Source: Cytophagaceae bacterium
GTDB taxonomy: Bacteria; Bacteroidota; Bacteroidia; Cytophagales; Spirosomataceae
Length of the DNA stretch: 64,000 nucleotides
Direction of reading: 5' to 3'
Assembly: GCA_005791165.1 (NCBI GenBank)
Contig: SXXW01000042.1
Location: 31,015 to 95,014 of the forward strand
Shown here: positions 34,557 to 44,652 of the stretch, one piece after another
Layout of the letters: every line of letters begins with the position of its first letter
How positions within the stretch are numbered: the stretch's first letter is position 1
The notes under the pieces: generated by a model
The model's database searches: none
Seen by the model: the letters and a program-made list of their open reading frames with translations, nothing else
Told to the model about the DNA's origin: nothing
Position numbers and translations under genes: made by a program

Positions 34557-37500
34557 TTATAAACCTATGTTAAGACCAATTGTAAATGACCTAGCTTGTG
34601 GAATTGAGTTACGCTCAATACCTGAGGCTAAGTTTGTATCTCCATTGGTTGAGATTTCTGGGTCAACACCCGCATACTCCGTCCATAAAAAAGCATTGTT
34701 TGCCTGTGCATACACACGAAGACTATTAATACCTAATTTAGTCAAGTTGGCAGGAATCTTATATCCCAAAGTAGCCGTTTGCAAACGAATAAAATCTCCT
34801 TTTTGAATATTGGCATCAATTAAGAAAGATGAACCATTCGACACGTTATCTCCATAAACAGCACGAGGAATGTCAGTAATTTGACCTTCTTTAGTCCAAG
34901 AATTTAATACATCCACAGAATTGTTCCATACACGTTGGTCACGTAAACCAGCCTGAGAACCATTGTAAATCAAATTACCTCCAGAGAAAGTAAAGTTCAT
35001 TCCAAGATCAAAACCTGCATAACGGAAGGTATTATTAAATCCACCGTAGAAAGTTGGCATCGTGTTTCCTAAGATTTGTTGCTCTGAAGAAACAGATACT
35101 GTACGCGTTCCATCTAACAAAGTCCAAGCATCTGCACCACCTAAGTGTAGGTATTGTACTTTAACACCATCTTTTCTGATGTATATACGACGCCCGTTAG
35201 CTGGATTAACTCCACCCGTCTTAACTCCGTAAATTTGTGCAGCTGAATAACCCACTTTCGTAATGGAAGTAGTCTCCAAACCAGATGTTGCCGTTAAAAT
35301 AGGTGTATTCGCATCTACTAGGGAAGTAACCATATTTTCATTCGTTGCAAAATTAACGTTCGTGGTCCAAGTGAATCCTCCATTGTTAATTGGCGTCGCT
35401 GTGATAGCTAATTCATATCCTCGGTTATACATGGAACCTACGTTAGCCAAAATTGAGTTTCCAGGAATACCTTTTGAAGGTGCTTGTGGAACGTTCAAAA
35501 TCAAGTTATTGATATCCTTGTTGTAGTAATTGGCCTCTATTGAAATGCGATCGTTTAAGAAACTAATATCGATACCAAAGTTGGTCTGCTCACTAGTCTC
35601 CCATTTCAAATCCTTATTTCCTGCTTGGTTAAACGCCAATGTTGGCGCAGCACCATACAAACCAGAACCAAAAGTAGAATAAGAACCATAAGCATTAGGA
35701 ACGTTACCGTTACCCACTTTACCCCATGATGCTTTCAAACGAAGGTTAGAAATTTTGTTACCTAGGCTGGTATTTTTAAAGAACTTCTCTTCAGAAACAG
35801 TCCAACCGGCTGATACTCCACCGAAGTCACCCCAACGATTATCCGCAGAAAGTGCAGAGTTACCATCACGACGGTAATTTCCACTTAAGAAATATTTACC
35901 TGCATAATTATAACTTAAACTTCCTAAATAAGCCTCATAAGAAACCTGGTAAATTCCGTTACCCGCAGCTAAATTAGTTCCAAAATTTCCTTGGAAATCA
36001 GTAAAGAAAAAGTCAGCTAATCCTTGACGCTGAGCTCCCCAGTTTAACACGCGTGTTTTTTGAGAATCCGAACCTAAAACTGCTGAGATGTTGTGTTTTT
36101 CGCCCAACTTCACATTGTATTGTAGCGTGTTAATTAAGTTCCAGTTGTCAGAACGGGCAGTATTGTTGTAAGCATCTCCACTCGCAGCCCAACCATCTCC
36201 ATTGTATGGATTGAAGAAACGAACATTTTCTGTGTTTCTACGATCCCATGAATAACTTGTTCTAAAATTCAGACCCTCTGTGATCTTGATTTCAGCACCT
36301 AAATTTGCAATTAAACGGGTGTTTTCAGAAGTAATTTTATCTAAATCACGTACAACCGCTGGATTAGGAAACTGTGCCGGAAGTAAGTTGTTCATACGAC
36401 CCACGGTGTTGTTCTCTAAGTTATAATTACCATCAGGTAAATAGGCTGGCAAGTTAGGTACTTGAGCCACCGCTATCCGACCTAAACCTGACGTATTAAA
36501 TGCACCACCTGGATTTGATCCCGACATAGGTGCCATATTATACGTATTTGAATAATTGAAATTAGTTGTAAACTTCAACCAGTTTGTTGCTTGGTGATCC
36601 ATATTGAAACGACCAGAACGACGTTGGAAGCTATTGCTACGTAAAAAACCTTCTTGGTCTGAAAATCCAGCAGAGAAATAATAAGAAGTCTTATCGGTTC
36701 CCCCAGTAATTGTCATATTATGATTTTGAGAAAAGGCTGTTTGGTAAACCACTTTGGACCAATCTGTATCGATCAAAGATCCATCAGGATTGTAATTTGG
36801 CAAGAAAGATTGGTTAGCCGAATTTCTTTGAGTCGCAGATACGGCATTTGGATTCAATTTCAATGCATTTCCAATGGCCATATTTTTATGGTACATATAT
36901 TGCTCAGCATTTAAAACATCTGGCAAACGAACCGCATCACTTACACCAGCCCATGAATCAATCGATACCTTAGCTTTTCCTGATTTTCCACGTTTCGTGG
37001 TAATCAATAAAACCCCAGCACCTGCACGAGAACCATAAATAGCTGCAGAAGCAGCATCTTTCAATACGTCAATAGACTCAATATCCGATGGATTAATATC
37101 TGCCAAAGGGTTATTGGTCGTCGAGTTAGCAGAAACGTTATCCGTCGAAATAGGTATCCCGTCAATAACAACTAAAGGAAATGAGCTAAGCGATAATGAA
37201 CTTAAACCACGTACGCGAATCACAGGAGGATTGTTCAACAAACCATTAGGTTGTGTAATGTTCACACCGGCTGCTTGGCCCGTTAACCCTTGTGAAAAAC
37301 TTTGTACCGGACGCTCGGCGATAGCAGTTGCTTTAATCGTAGAGGCAGCACCCGTAAATTCTACACGCTTTTTGGTACCATAACCAACTACAACTACTTC
37401 AGAAAGTTGGGTATTGTCAACCGACAATTTAACATCAACCACAGAACGGTTACCGACTGTAACTGTTTGAGTATTATAGCCTACAAAGCTAAATACCAAT

Positions 37501-37706
37501 GAAGCTCCTTCTCCCACGGAAATGGAATAAGAACCATCTACACTTGATGTGGTCCCTTTATTGGAACCCTTAGTGCTAATACTGACACCAGGTAATCCGC
37601 CACCATCTTCTGAAGAAGTGACCTTTCCTGTTACTGTTCTGTTTTGAGCAAATAACGAGCTAACACTAGCTGCTACTAAAACCCAAATTAGTAAGAGTTT
37701 TTTCAT
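34557..37706 (-). CDS. SusC/RagA-family TonB-linked outer-membrane protein (pair C)
   Basis: The 1049-residue protein has a signal peptide (MKKLLLIWVLVAASVSSLFAQ), a carboxypeptidase-regulatory-like domain (about 24-100), a TonB-box-like VVVVGYGTKK near 105, a plug domain (about 115-235: VIDGIPIS, SIDVLKDAASAAIYGSRAGAGVLLITTK) and a C-terminal barrel ending in FTIGLNIGL. It imports the ligand captured by the SusD encoded 19 bp downstream. It has its own leader of about 240 bp after the preceding terminator, including a TAAATTTG box. Confidence 0.93.
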   Translation of the reverse strand: MKKLLLIWVLVAASVSSLFAQNRTVTGKVTSSEDGGGLPGVSISTKGSNKGTTSSVDGSYSISVGEGASLVFSFVGYNTQTVTVGNRSVVDVKLSVDNTQLSEVVVVGYGTKKRVEFTGAASTIKATAIAERPVQSFSQGLTGQAAGVNITQPNGLLNNPPVIRVRGLSSLSLSSFPLVVIDGIPISTDNVSANSTTNNPLADINPSDIESIDVLKDAASAAIYGSRAGAGVLLITTKRGKSGKAKVSIDSWAGVSDAVRLPDVLNAEQYMYHKNMAIGNALKLNPNAVSATQRNSANQSFLPNYNPDGSLIDTDWSKVVYQTAFSQNHNMTITGGTDKTSYYFSAGFSDQEGFLRSNSFQRRSGRFNMDHQATNWLKFTTNFNYSNTYNMAPMSGSNPGGAFNTSGLGRIAVAQVPNLPAYLPDGNYNLENNTVGRMNNLLPAQFPNPAVVRDLDKITSENTRLIANLGAEIKITEGLNFRTSYSWDRRNTENVRFFNPYNGDGWAASGDAYNNTARSDNWNLINTLQYNVKLGEKHNISAVLGSDSQKTRVLNWGAQRQGLADFFFTDFQGNFGTNLAAGNGIYQVSYEAYLGSLSYNYAGKYFLSGNYRRDGNSALSADNRWGDFGGVSAGWTVSEEKFFKNTSLGNKISNLRLKASWGKVGNGNVPNAYGSYSTFGSGLYGAAPTLAFNQAGNKDLKWETSEQTNFGIDISFLNDRISIEANYYNKDINNLILNVPQAPSKGIPGNSILANVGSMYNRGYELAITATPINNGGFTWTTNVNFATNENMVTSLVDANTPILTATSGLETTSITKVGYSAAQIYGVKTGGVNPANGRRIYIRKDGVKVQYLHLGGADAWTLLDGTRTVSVSSEQQILGNTMPTFYGGFNNTFRYAGFDLGMNFTFSGGNLIYNGSQAGLRDQRVWNNSVDVLNSWTKEGQITDIPRAVYGDNVSNGSSFLIDANIQKGDFIRLQTATLGYKIPANLTKLGINSLRVYAQANNAFLWTEYAGVDPEISTNGDTNLASGIERNSIPQARSFTIGLNIGL

Positions 37707-37774
37707 GTTTGTTTATTTAAATGAATGTTAAGAGCAAAATTAAAAAATTATATTTTGTTAAACTGACTTTTTTG

Positions 37775-37782
37775 CAAATTTA
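37775..37782 (-). promoter_or_regulatory. Possible -7 promoter box TAAATTTG for susC pair C
   Basis: On the minus strand TAAATTTG matches TAnnTTTG, 68 bp before the susC start, downstream of the terminator at 37943-37972. No convincing -33 TTG was found at the expected distance. The rest of 37707-38006 is A/T-rich with no further recognised element. Confidence 0.35.
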
Positions 37783-37942
37783 ATTTACTTTTAGTGAAGA
37801 AAGTATTACTATAGTTGAAATTTGTGGCTCAAAAGCGCTAGAAACGAAACAAGAAATTTAAAATTGAATTCTAATTAGATCTTTAACAAAGTAAAAACAT
37901 AAATTGTTTACAAAAGCTTAATATTCGATAATGGAAAAATGC

Positions 37943-37972
37943 AAAAAGGCGACCCAATCGAGTCGCCTTTTT
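37943..37972. terminator. Terminator after SusCD pair B
   Basis: Arms AAAAAGGCGAC (37943-37953) and GTCGCCTTTTT (37962-37972) pair over 11 bp around an 8-base loop. It lies 35 bp past the susD stop and separates pair B from pair C. Confidence 0.87.
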
Positions 37973-38006
37973 ACAAAATTCAATTTTGCTATGAATAGCA
38001 AATAAA

Positions 38007-39437
38007 TTAATTTTTATCCCAGAACAATTTAGTCGTTACTACATCACCACCGATGGCAGAAGCCGCCGCAGTGTAAGAAGTTCCATTTAAAGTTTGCTCT
38101 GTATTAGGATAAGTTAAACGATTAGGGAATCCTGACTTAGCGTTTACTGGCGCTGTAATTACAGGATAATCTAAACGACGTAACTCAGTCCAAGTCTCAT
38201 ATGATCGGTTGTATGAAGCAATCCATTTTTGTGTACCAATCTTTTGCTTCCAGTTTCCTGCAGCAGTTGAATAAGCCACATCAGTTTGCCCTAAATATGC
38301 AGCTGCTTGTGCAGGAGTACCTCCCCAATAGATAATTGAGGCAGTAATCGCATTATTATAGTGTTGCTCGGCAGTACCTGCTACATTAAATCCTCTTTCT
38401 TTTGCCTCAGCACGTAAGAATTCAGTTTCAACATAATCAGCTAACACATATGGAGCATCAGCAGCAATTACCTTAGCACCTGCGCGAGAAAAATCAACAT
38501 ACGTATTTACCTTTCCTACTACACCACCCGCGTAGTTACCTGCATTGTTTGCGGAGAAATAAGCTGTTTTACGTGGATCATTCCAATCCGCTAATTTAAC
38601 CATCAAATCTCTTGCAGCGATGTAATCTTGACGACCACCCAACACGATATCTACGTGTAAGGGGTTTTGATTCGGAGAAGCTGATAAGTAAGTAAACAAA
38701 CCATTATCAGAAGCTGCATTAATTGCACCAGCGTCAGAAGCCTCAACTGCTGATTTTGCAGCACTTGCATTTTCGTCTGCTACAATCATCGCTAATTTCA
38801 TACGCAAGGTATTAGCAAACTTAACCCATTTGCTAACGGATCCTTTATATACAACATCCTCAGATGATGTAAATCCAGAAGCATTCGCATCAAGTTTTGC
38901 AATATCCGCATTTAAACGAGTGATCAAATCGGCTGAAACCGTTTTAGCATCATCGTATTTAGGGAATAAAATAGCTGCATTAAGCGCTTCTTTGTAAGGA
39001 ATATTGCCGAAAGTATTCACTAAAATACCGAAGGTGTATACTTCCATAATATCCAAAATAGCTAATTTATTCGCTTTCTCTTTTGGAAGTAAAGAAGCAT
39101 CTGCGCCAATTAAACGAGAAGACTCACGTAAGTCAGCCAAAACGTCACGGTACATTGCATTCCACCAAGTATTAGGGATCGCACGTGTAGCGAAATCATA
39201 TTGAGCCTCATCTTGATATACCGCCATAGCCCATTGACTAGTGGTAAAACGGAACACGTTTGTGTTCACACTCGCAGTAGCTAAGTTTCCTGCTAGAGAC
39301 TTAACCGCATTAGAGAACAAAGTAGGTGCTGGAATTGCAGCAGGCTTCTTAGTCTCAACATTTAAGGATGCTAAATCCTCCGTACAAGCTGATGCAATAA
39401 ACAAAAGCGGTACAAAAACTAAAAATATTCTTTTCAT
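38007..39437 (-). CDS. SusD/RagB-family outer-membrane lipoprotein (pair B)
   Basis: The 476-residue lipoprotein has a lipobox ending IASAC (Cys18 of MKRIFLVFVPLLFIASAC). It resembles the SusD-like subgroup with NTFGNIPYKEALN and a C-terminal GFPNRLTYPNTEQTLN, which differs from pairs A and C. It starts 20 bp after its susC and ends 35 bp before a strong terminator. The ligand is unknown; this subgroup is often seen with peptide- or glycan-related loci without clear specificity. Confidence 0.9.
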   Translation of the reverse strand: MKRIFLVFVPLLFIASACTEDLASLNVETKKPAAIPAPTLFSNAVKSLAGNLATASVNTNVFRFTTSQWAMAVYQDEAQYDFATRAIPNTWWNAMYRDVLADLRESSRLIGADASLLPKEKANKLAILDIMEVYTFGILVNTFGNIPYKEALNAAILFPKYDDAKTVSADLITRLNADIAKLDANASGFTSSEDVVYKGSVSKWVKFANTLRMKLAMIVADENASAAKSAVEASDAGAINAASDNGLFTYLSASPNQNPLHVDIVLGGRQDYIAARDLMVKLADWNDPRKTAYFSANNAGNYAGGVVGKVNTYVDFSRAGAKVIAADAPYVLADYVETEFLRAEAKERGFNVAGTAEQHYNNAITASIIYWGGTPAQAAAYLGQTDVAYSTAAGNWKQKIGTQKWIASYNRSYETWTELRRLDYPVITAPVNAKSGFPNRLTYPNTEQTLNGTSYTAAASAIGGDVVTTKLFWDKN

Positions 39438-39457
39438 CTGTATATAATTAAGGATGA

Positions 39458-42400
39458 TTAAAACAATAATTTCACATTGAATCCAATCGAACGCGTCGTT
39501 GGATATGCACCTGATTGATACCCTTGCACGTTTCCAGCCGAAAGGTTCTCTTCAGGATCGGAGTCAGGAATGTTTTTGTGAATAATCCACAAATTACGTC
39601 CGTACAATGATAAATCTACCCCTTTGATTCCACCTAGCTTTGCAACAACTGCACGAGGTAACGAATAAGTGATGTTTGCTTCACGTAATTTTACGTAGCT
39701 CGCATCGTAAACAAATTGATGTTGAGGGTTGTAAGCATATCCATAAGTTCCATACTCATTCTCAACACGTTTTGTATTTTTCGAACCATCCGCTAAAACA
39801 CCTGGCATAATGATACCACCACCTTCAGCGATTGTTGAACGAGAAGGATTTCCTTTGTCATTCAATAAAGCTGATTCGGCTAATACACCCGTTGCAGCAC
39901 CATAATACTGATCTAACGAGAATACAGAACCACCAGACTTCACATCGACTAAGAAACTTAATGTAACGTTCTTATAACGGAACGAGTTATTAATACCACC
40001 GATCCAGTTAGGATTAACATTACCGATCACATTAGTAGTCGTTGTAGTCATATCGTAACGGCCATTTGATTTCACTAATTTTTCGCCATTCACATACTTC
40101 CAAGTTCTACCTTTTAAGATACCATAAGGCTCACCAACTGTCGCATTTAACGTAACACCCCCTTGAAAAGATGCCAATTGTAAGTTTAAGCTTTCATTAT
40201 AAAGGCTCAATACTTTATTGCGGTTACGAGTGAAGTTGACATTTACATTCCAAGCAAAATCTGGAGTCTTAATAGGAGAACCATAAACGCTTAATTCAAT
40301 ACCATTGTTTTCGATGTTACCCGCATTAACATATGTCGAATTGTAACCCGTTGCTGTCGTAACAGACGCAGGCATAATTTGATCCAATGTATTGGTTTGA
40401 TAGTAAGTCAGATCAAAACCAAAGCGATTTTGTAAAAACGACATTTCTAAACCGATCTCTTTTGAGATAGTTTGCTCTGGTCTCAAACTTGGATTGTTCT
40501 GTGTTCCAGGAACGGAGAATAAAATAGTAGAACCAAATGGAGCTGGTTGATCATATACATTCGAGATTGACCCCCAAGGTGCATCATTACCTACTGTTGC
40601 ATAGTTTGCGCGTAATTTACCAGAAGTTAACCAAGGTAAATCTTCAATGTGGTGAGAGAATAACCAACTCGCCGAACCTGCATAATACAAATAAGCATTG
40701 TTAGCAACCGGTAACGTAGATGACTTATCTTGACGAACTGTTCCGTCTAAGGTTAAGAAATCTTTGTAGGTTAATGTAGCACCACCGAATAAACCGAATA
40801 CTTCACGAGGATTGTATGATTCAGATGGAGCAGAAACAGTTCCTTTCGAGTTAGCGATTGAATATAAACCAGGAACGATTAGACCACCATTTGTAATCGC
40901 ATAAATCGAGCGATTCAAAGACTTACGTAAGTTCAAACCTGCTAAGGCTTTCAAATTTAAATCCTTCGTTAGGTTTTTGTCGAAATTAGCAATTAAATCA
41001 TAGTTGATTTCCTCAAAGTGACGATCATAACGAGAATACTCTGGAATATCAGTCGAACCTACAGCAATGCGCTCCTCTTGGAATTCATCATATGTATCCA
41101 TCGTGATACGACCCATTATGTTTAAGTAATCTGTTGCTTTGTAGTTCAACATGGCATTACCAAACATACGTGTACGAGTATCGTTCTCATTGTTTTGGTA
41201 ACGAGTCCAATAGTAGTTATCTGTGTAGATCGGCTTTAAACCTGCTGCTGATGAAGGATCTGACCAGTTCCATGTTATGTTTTTCTGGTTACGGAAATAC
41301 GCATCGCGTTGCTCATAAATATCTACGTTGGTTTGATACCACTGACGGAAGTTTTGATTCACGTTCAATCCATCATACCCTGTACCATAACGACCTAAAC
41401 CTGCTACCACTGACACGTTAGCCGAAGCAGATGCAGTTAATTTAGGAGAAATAGCATAAGTACCTGAAAGGTTCATTATATTCTTAGTAACCTTAGAGTT
41501 AGGTAAAGTTCCACGATCTTCGTTCCGCGTAAATCCTAATTTGAAACTACCTTTATCGGTCGCTCCATCTAAAGAGATGTTTGTGTTATTTGAAATAGCC
41601 GTTTCGTAGAATTTTTCAGGAGTATTTGCCGCAGCAACCCAAGGCTTCGCTTTTAGGTAGTTAGGACCCGCAGGATCAAAAGCATCCCAATGGTAAACCA
41701 TCAAGCTAGGATCAAACTTCGTTCCATAGGAAGCATCTTCAGAAGTGGGAACAACTAAATCATCTTTCCCATCTCCATTTGCATCGAAAAAGAAGAAACC
41801 ATCTTTTTGATATGGATCCGAATAACCTGCACCATATTGATTTTGATATTTAGGAAAAGTAGTGCGATCAATAGTACCTACTGATAAACCTGTATTGATG
41901 GTTAAACCCAGACCTTTCTTCGCTTTTTTAGAAGTGATCATGATCACCCCATTGGAAGCACGAGAACCGTAAAGAGCCGTAGCCGCAGCACCTTTCAATA
42001 CAGTCATCGTTTCAATATCGTCTGGGTTAATATCCGCAGCTGCATTACCATAATCATAACCACCACGACCTGTACGTTGGTTAGAAGTGTTTGTTACTGA
42101 GTTATCAATAGGAACACCATCCACAACAAATAAAGCTTGGTTATTACCAGTCAAGGACTTAGAACCACGGATTACTACGTTAGTAGATCCACCGATCGCA
42201 TTACCCTGTGTGATCTGCACACCCGATACTTTACCAGAAAGTTGTGAAAATGCGTTACCTGAACGAACCCGAGTAAGTTCATCTCCTTTGATCTGCTGAG
42301 CAGCATAAGGCAATGAATTCTTTGTACGAGTTAAACCTAATGCAGTTACAATCACTTCATTTAACTCAGACGCATCTGAAGCCAAAGTAACATTGATCAT

Positions 42401-42664
42401 GGATTGAGATCCTACATTAATTGTTTGAGGCTTATAGCCAACAAAACTAAAAACGAGCGCATCTGAATTACTTACCATAATTTTGTAAGAACCGTCAGAT
42501 GATGACGTAGTACCACGAGCGGTACCTTTTAGGCTGACACTAACTCCCGGAAGAGCTGAACCATCCTCAGAAGAAGTAACCTTTCCAGTTACTTGCCTTG
42601 TTTGAGCTAGAGATGAACTGAATGCAGCCATCACTAATACCCATACGAGTAAGAGTTTTTTCAT
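39458..42664 (-). CDS. SusC/RagA-family TonB-linked outer-membrane protein (pair B)
   Basis: I start the protein at the ATG at 42662-42664, giving 1068 residues with signal MKKLLLVWVLVMAAFSSSLAQ. A longer in-frame start at 42778 adds 38 hydrophobic residues that would not make a signal peptide. The carboxypeptidase-like domain, TonB-box-like EVIVTALGLTR, plug (VVDGVPIDNSV, MTVLKGAAATALYGSRASNGVIMITSKK) and barrel are intact, ending in SIGFNVKLLF. Its partner SusD gene starts 20 bp downstream. The N-terminal domain is nearly the same as in pairs A and C, consistent with family expansion. Confidence 0.92.
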   Translation of the reverse strand: MKKLLLVWVLVMAAFSSSLAQTRQVTGKVTSSEDGSALPGVSVSLKGTARGTTSSSDGSYKIMVSNSDALVFSFVGYKPQTINVGSQSMINVTLASDASELNEVIVTALGLTRTKNSLPYAAQQIKGDELTRVRSGNAFSQLSGKVSGVQITQGNAIGGSTNVVIRGSKSLTGNNQALFVVDGVPIDNSVTNTSNQRTGRGGYDYGNAAADINPDDIETMTVLKGAAATALYGSRASNGVIMITSKKAKKGLGLTINTGLSVGTIDRTTFPKYQNQYGAGYSDPYQKDGFFFFDANGDGKDDLVVPTSEDASYGTKFDPSLMVYHWDAFDPAGPNYLKAKPWVAAANTPEKFYETAISNNTNISLDGATDKGSFKLGFTRNEDRGTLPNSKVTKNIMNLSGTYAISPKLTASASANVSVVAGLGRYGTGYDGLNVNQNFRQWYQTNVDIYEQRDAYFRNQKNITWNWSDPSSAAGLKPIYTDNYYWTRYQNNENDTRTRMFGNAMLNYKATDYLNIMGRITMDTYDEFQEERIAVGSTDIPEYSRYDRHFEEINYDLIANFDKNLTKDLNLKALAGLNLRKSLNRSIYAITNGGLIVPGLYSIANSKGTVSAPSESYNPREVFGLFGGATLTYKDFLTLDGTVRQDKSSTLPVANNAYLYYAGSASWLFSHHIEDLPWLTSGKLRANYATVGNDAPWGSISNVYDQPAPFGSTILFSVPGTQNNPSLRPEQTISKEIGLEMSFLQNRFGFDLTYYQTNTLDQIMPASVTTATGYNSTYVNAGNIENNGIELSVYGSPIKTPDFAWNVNVNFTRNRNKVLSLYNESLNLQLASFQGGVTLNATVGEPYGILKGRTWKYVNGEKLVKSNGRYDMTTTTTNVIGNVNPNWIGGINNSFRYKNVTLSFLVDVKSGGSVFSLDQYYGAATGVLAESALLNDKGNPSRSTIAEGGGIIMPGVLADGSKNTKRVENEYGTYGYAYNPQHQFVYDASYVKLREANITYSLPRAVVAKLGGIKGVDLSLYGRNLWIIHKNIPDSDPEENLSAGNVQGYQSGAYPTTRSIGFNVKLLF

Positions 42665-43118
42665 GTTGATTAGTTTATTTAATGAAAAAATAATTTTAAA
42701 AGTTTTCGAAATTATAAATTTTTCTATATAAGACAAAAAAAAGAATAAAAAAATAGCTTGTGTAATCAGAAAAAACATAAAAATTAAATCTCAGGTATCT
42801 GACAACTTTGTATTTTTTCAAGTCAGCAGATAAATAATTCTGTCTTTTCGAACGGATAAGTCATGAAGTTCAATTCATACCTTGATCAACAATTTTAGAT
42901 ACTAGGTTGAATTCAGATGATGATAAAACAAAGTTAATTGTAGTTTGACTTCCTGCTGAAATCCAACAAAGCCAACTATTTTCTTGAATCTCCACTAAAT
43001 AAATAATCTAATACAGCTGGGATGTATCCTATGTAATATAAAGGAGCGAAAACCCTAAAAAAGAAAGGGGGCAAGCTATTGCTTACCCCCTTATTCCGTC
43101 ATGAATATGACTAAAAGA
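42665..43118. other. Intergenic leader of susC pair B and terminator of pair A (454 bp)
   Basis: The gap contains the pair A terminator at 43057-43090 and a weak promoter candidate, TAACTTTG on the minus strand at 42929-42936. Read from that box, the 5' leader would be about 265 nt. No reading frame, tRNA or repeat was recognised in it; the sequence is A/T-rich. Confidence 0.4.
43057..43090 (-). terminator. Terminator after SusCD pair A
   Basis: Arms 43067-43076 and 43081-43090 (GGGGGCAAGC with GCTTACCCCC) pair over ten positions with one mismatch, around a 4-base loop. On the minus strand the stem is followed by a T-rich run (43057-43066 complement), giving an intrinsic terminator downstream of the pair A susD. 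Confidence 0.85.
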
Positions 43119-44633
43119 TTACTTCCAACTTGGATTTTGAACCAATTTAGGATTTGCATTCGTTAATGTTTCCGTGATTGGGAATGTCCACTCACGCGAT
43201 GTAGGCGTTAACGAACACTTATCAATAGGAGACTGTGAAGGAATGCCGCATGTACTTCCTCTTCTTAAAGTTCTCGTTGTGCGCTTTAAGTCAAAGAAGC
43301 GGTGGCCTTCGCCGACAAACTCTCTTCTTCTTTCATCTGCAATTGCATTAACTAAAGTAGCACCAGTTAAATCCTCATTAACATAGCCACTAATTCTAGC
43401 TGTTCTCAAAGTATTTAAATCCCTCATCGCTAATGCATCCTGCGGCGTGCTAGAAAGTGCAAACGCCTCAGCTCTGATTAAATACAACTCAGCTGTTTTC
43501 ATGGCAACAAAATTTGCATTACCGTTAGAAACACCGCCTTTACCTCTGTACTTGGTTAAAGCTAATGCTTGAGGAACTTCTGTAGTTGGGTTGACACTCG
43601 CAAAATAAGCACCGTAACGGATGTCATTGCTACGAATCAAACCACTTGTACCAGCTCTCGTTGCAATTTCTAAGGCTGGACGGAAATAACTTCTGTTGTT
43701 CGTTGCAAAAAATGCAACAAATGTAGGGCCACTTTGACCTGCGTCAAATTGCACATTCCAGATAATTTCTCCAGCTGCTGCTTCTGAGTACATCCCATTA
43801 AACGTTGTTTGATTGCTTACTAAAGCTGGCGCAATGGCAATACCGGCAGTGGAAGCCGCAATCGCATCTGCATACAAACCTGCGTAAAGAGAAACTCTTG
43901 CCTTTAAAAGGTGCGCTGCTGCGAGACCCATTTTGGGTCTAATTGCCGCAAAACCTTGATTTACATTTTTATCAACATCAGCAAGCAGTGTTTGTGCTGC
44001 ATTGATATCAGCAAAAAGCTCATCGTAGTAAACTTTATTCGATAATCTCACAGGCTTTGCCTCAGAAGAAATTTCAAAAGTCTTACTGTAATTTAAGGCT
44101 AATGTAGTTGTACTATTACGATCATAATTTTCTGCAAAATATTTGAATAAATCAAAATGCGCTAAAGCTCTAATCGCATGCGCTTGACCTTTAATTCGAT
44201 TGGCCGTCTTTTTATTCGCAGGCGTTGTAAACTTATCTACATCACGCAAAACAATGTTAGCAACCGAAATCACTTTGTACATCGCATTGTAAATATTCGT
44301 GATTTGAGCGGTATTTTGCTGAAATTGGAAGTTTGACATATCTCTTGAATTTGCCAACGTTTGAATCGTTTCATACAAGTTATCACTCATTACATCCGGC
44401 ATAATGGCCGCACCACTACCTGTTCCACTTCCAGACCCATAATAATCATTAGCTCTGAAGTTAGCATAGGCACCATCTAATACCTGCTCTAATTGTCCCA
44501 TATTAGTTGGGTTGTTAACAGCATCCAGCGTGAATTCTGGTGCAAGATTCACATACGTGTCTTGACAGCTTTGTAACGTAAATGCAGCTAAAAATAGCAA
44601 TGCAGCACTACGCTTAAATATGTTATTTATCAT
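43119..44633 (-). CDS. SusD/RagB-family outer-membrane lipoprotein (pair A)
   Basis: From the ATG at 44631-44633 the protein has 504 residues with a lipobox at LQSC (MINNIFKRSAALLFLAAFTLQSC). A start ten codons upstream would overlap its susC and spoil the signal, so I reject it. The fold is typical SusD (GQAHAIRALAHFDLFKYFAEN; RREFVGEGHRFFDLKRTTRT). It lies 19 bp after the susC stop and is followed by a terminator. Confidence 0.91.
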   Translation of the reverse strand: MINNIFKRSAALLFLAAFTLQSCQDTYVNLAPEFTLDAVNNPTNMGQLEQVLDGAYANFRANDYYGSGSGTGSGAAIMPDVMSDNLYETIQTLANSRDMSNFQFQQNTAQITNIYNAMYKVISVANIVLRDVDKFTTPANKKTANRIKGQAHAIRALAHFDLFKYFAENYDRNSTTTLALNYSKTFEISSEAKPVRLSNKVYYDELFADINAAQTLLADVDKNVNQGFAAIRPKMGLAAAHLLKARVSLYAGLYADAIAASTAGIAIAPALVSNQTTFNGMYSEAAAGEIIWNVQFDAGQSGPTFVAFFATNNRSYFRPALEIATRAGTSGLIRSNDIRYGAYFASVNPTTEVPQALALTKYRGKGGVSNGNANFVAMKTAELYLIRAEAFALSSTPQDALAMRDLNTLRTARISGYVNEDLTGATLVNAIADERRREFVGEGHRFFDLKRTTRTLRRGSTCGIPSQSPIDKCSLTPTSREWTFPITETLTNANPKLVQNPSWK

Positions 44634-44652
44634 AATTTCTGTGTTTATATAA

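Noticed and set aside
42665..42778. N-terminal extension of the pair B SusC
   Set aside because: The added hydrophobic residues precede a perfect signal peptide that starts at 42664, so the longer form is not credible.
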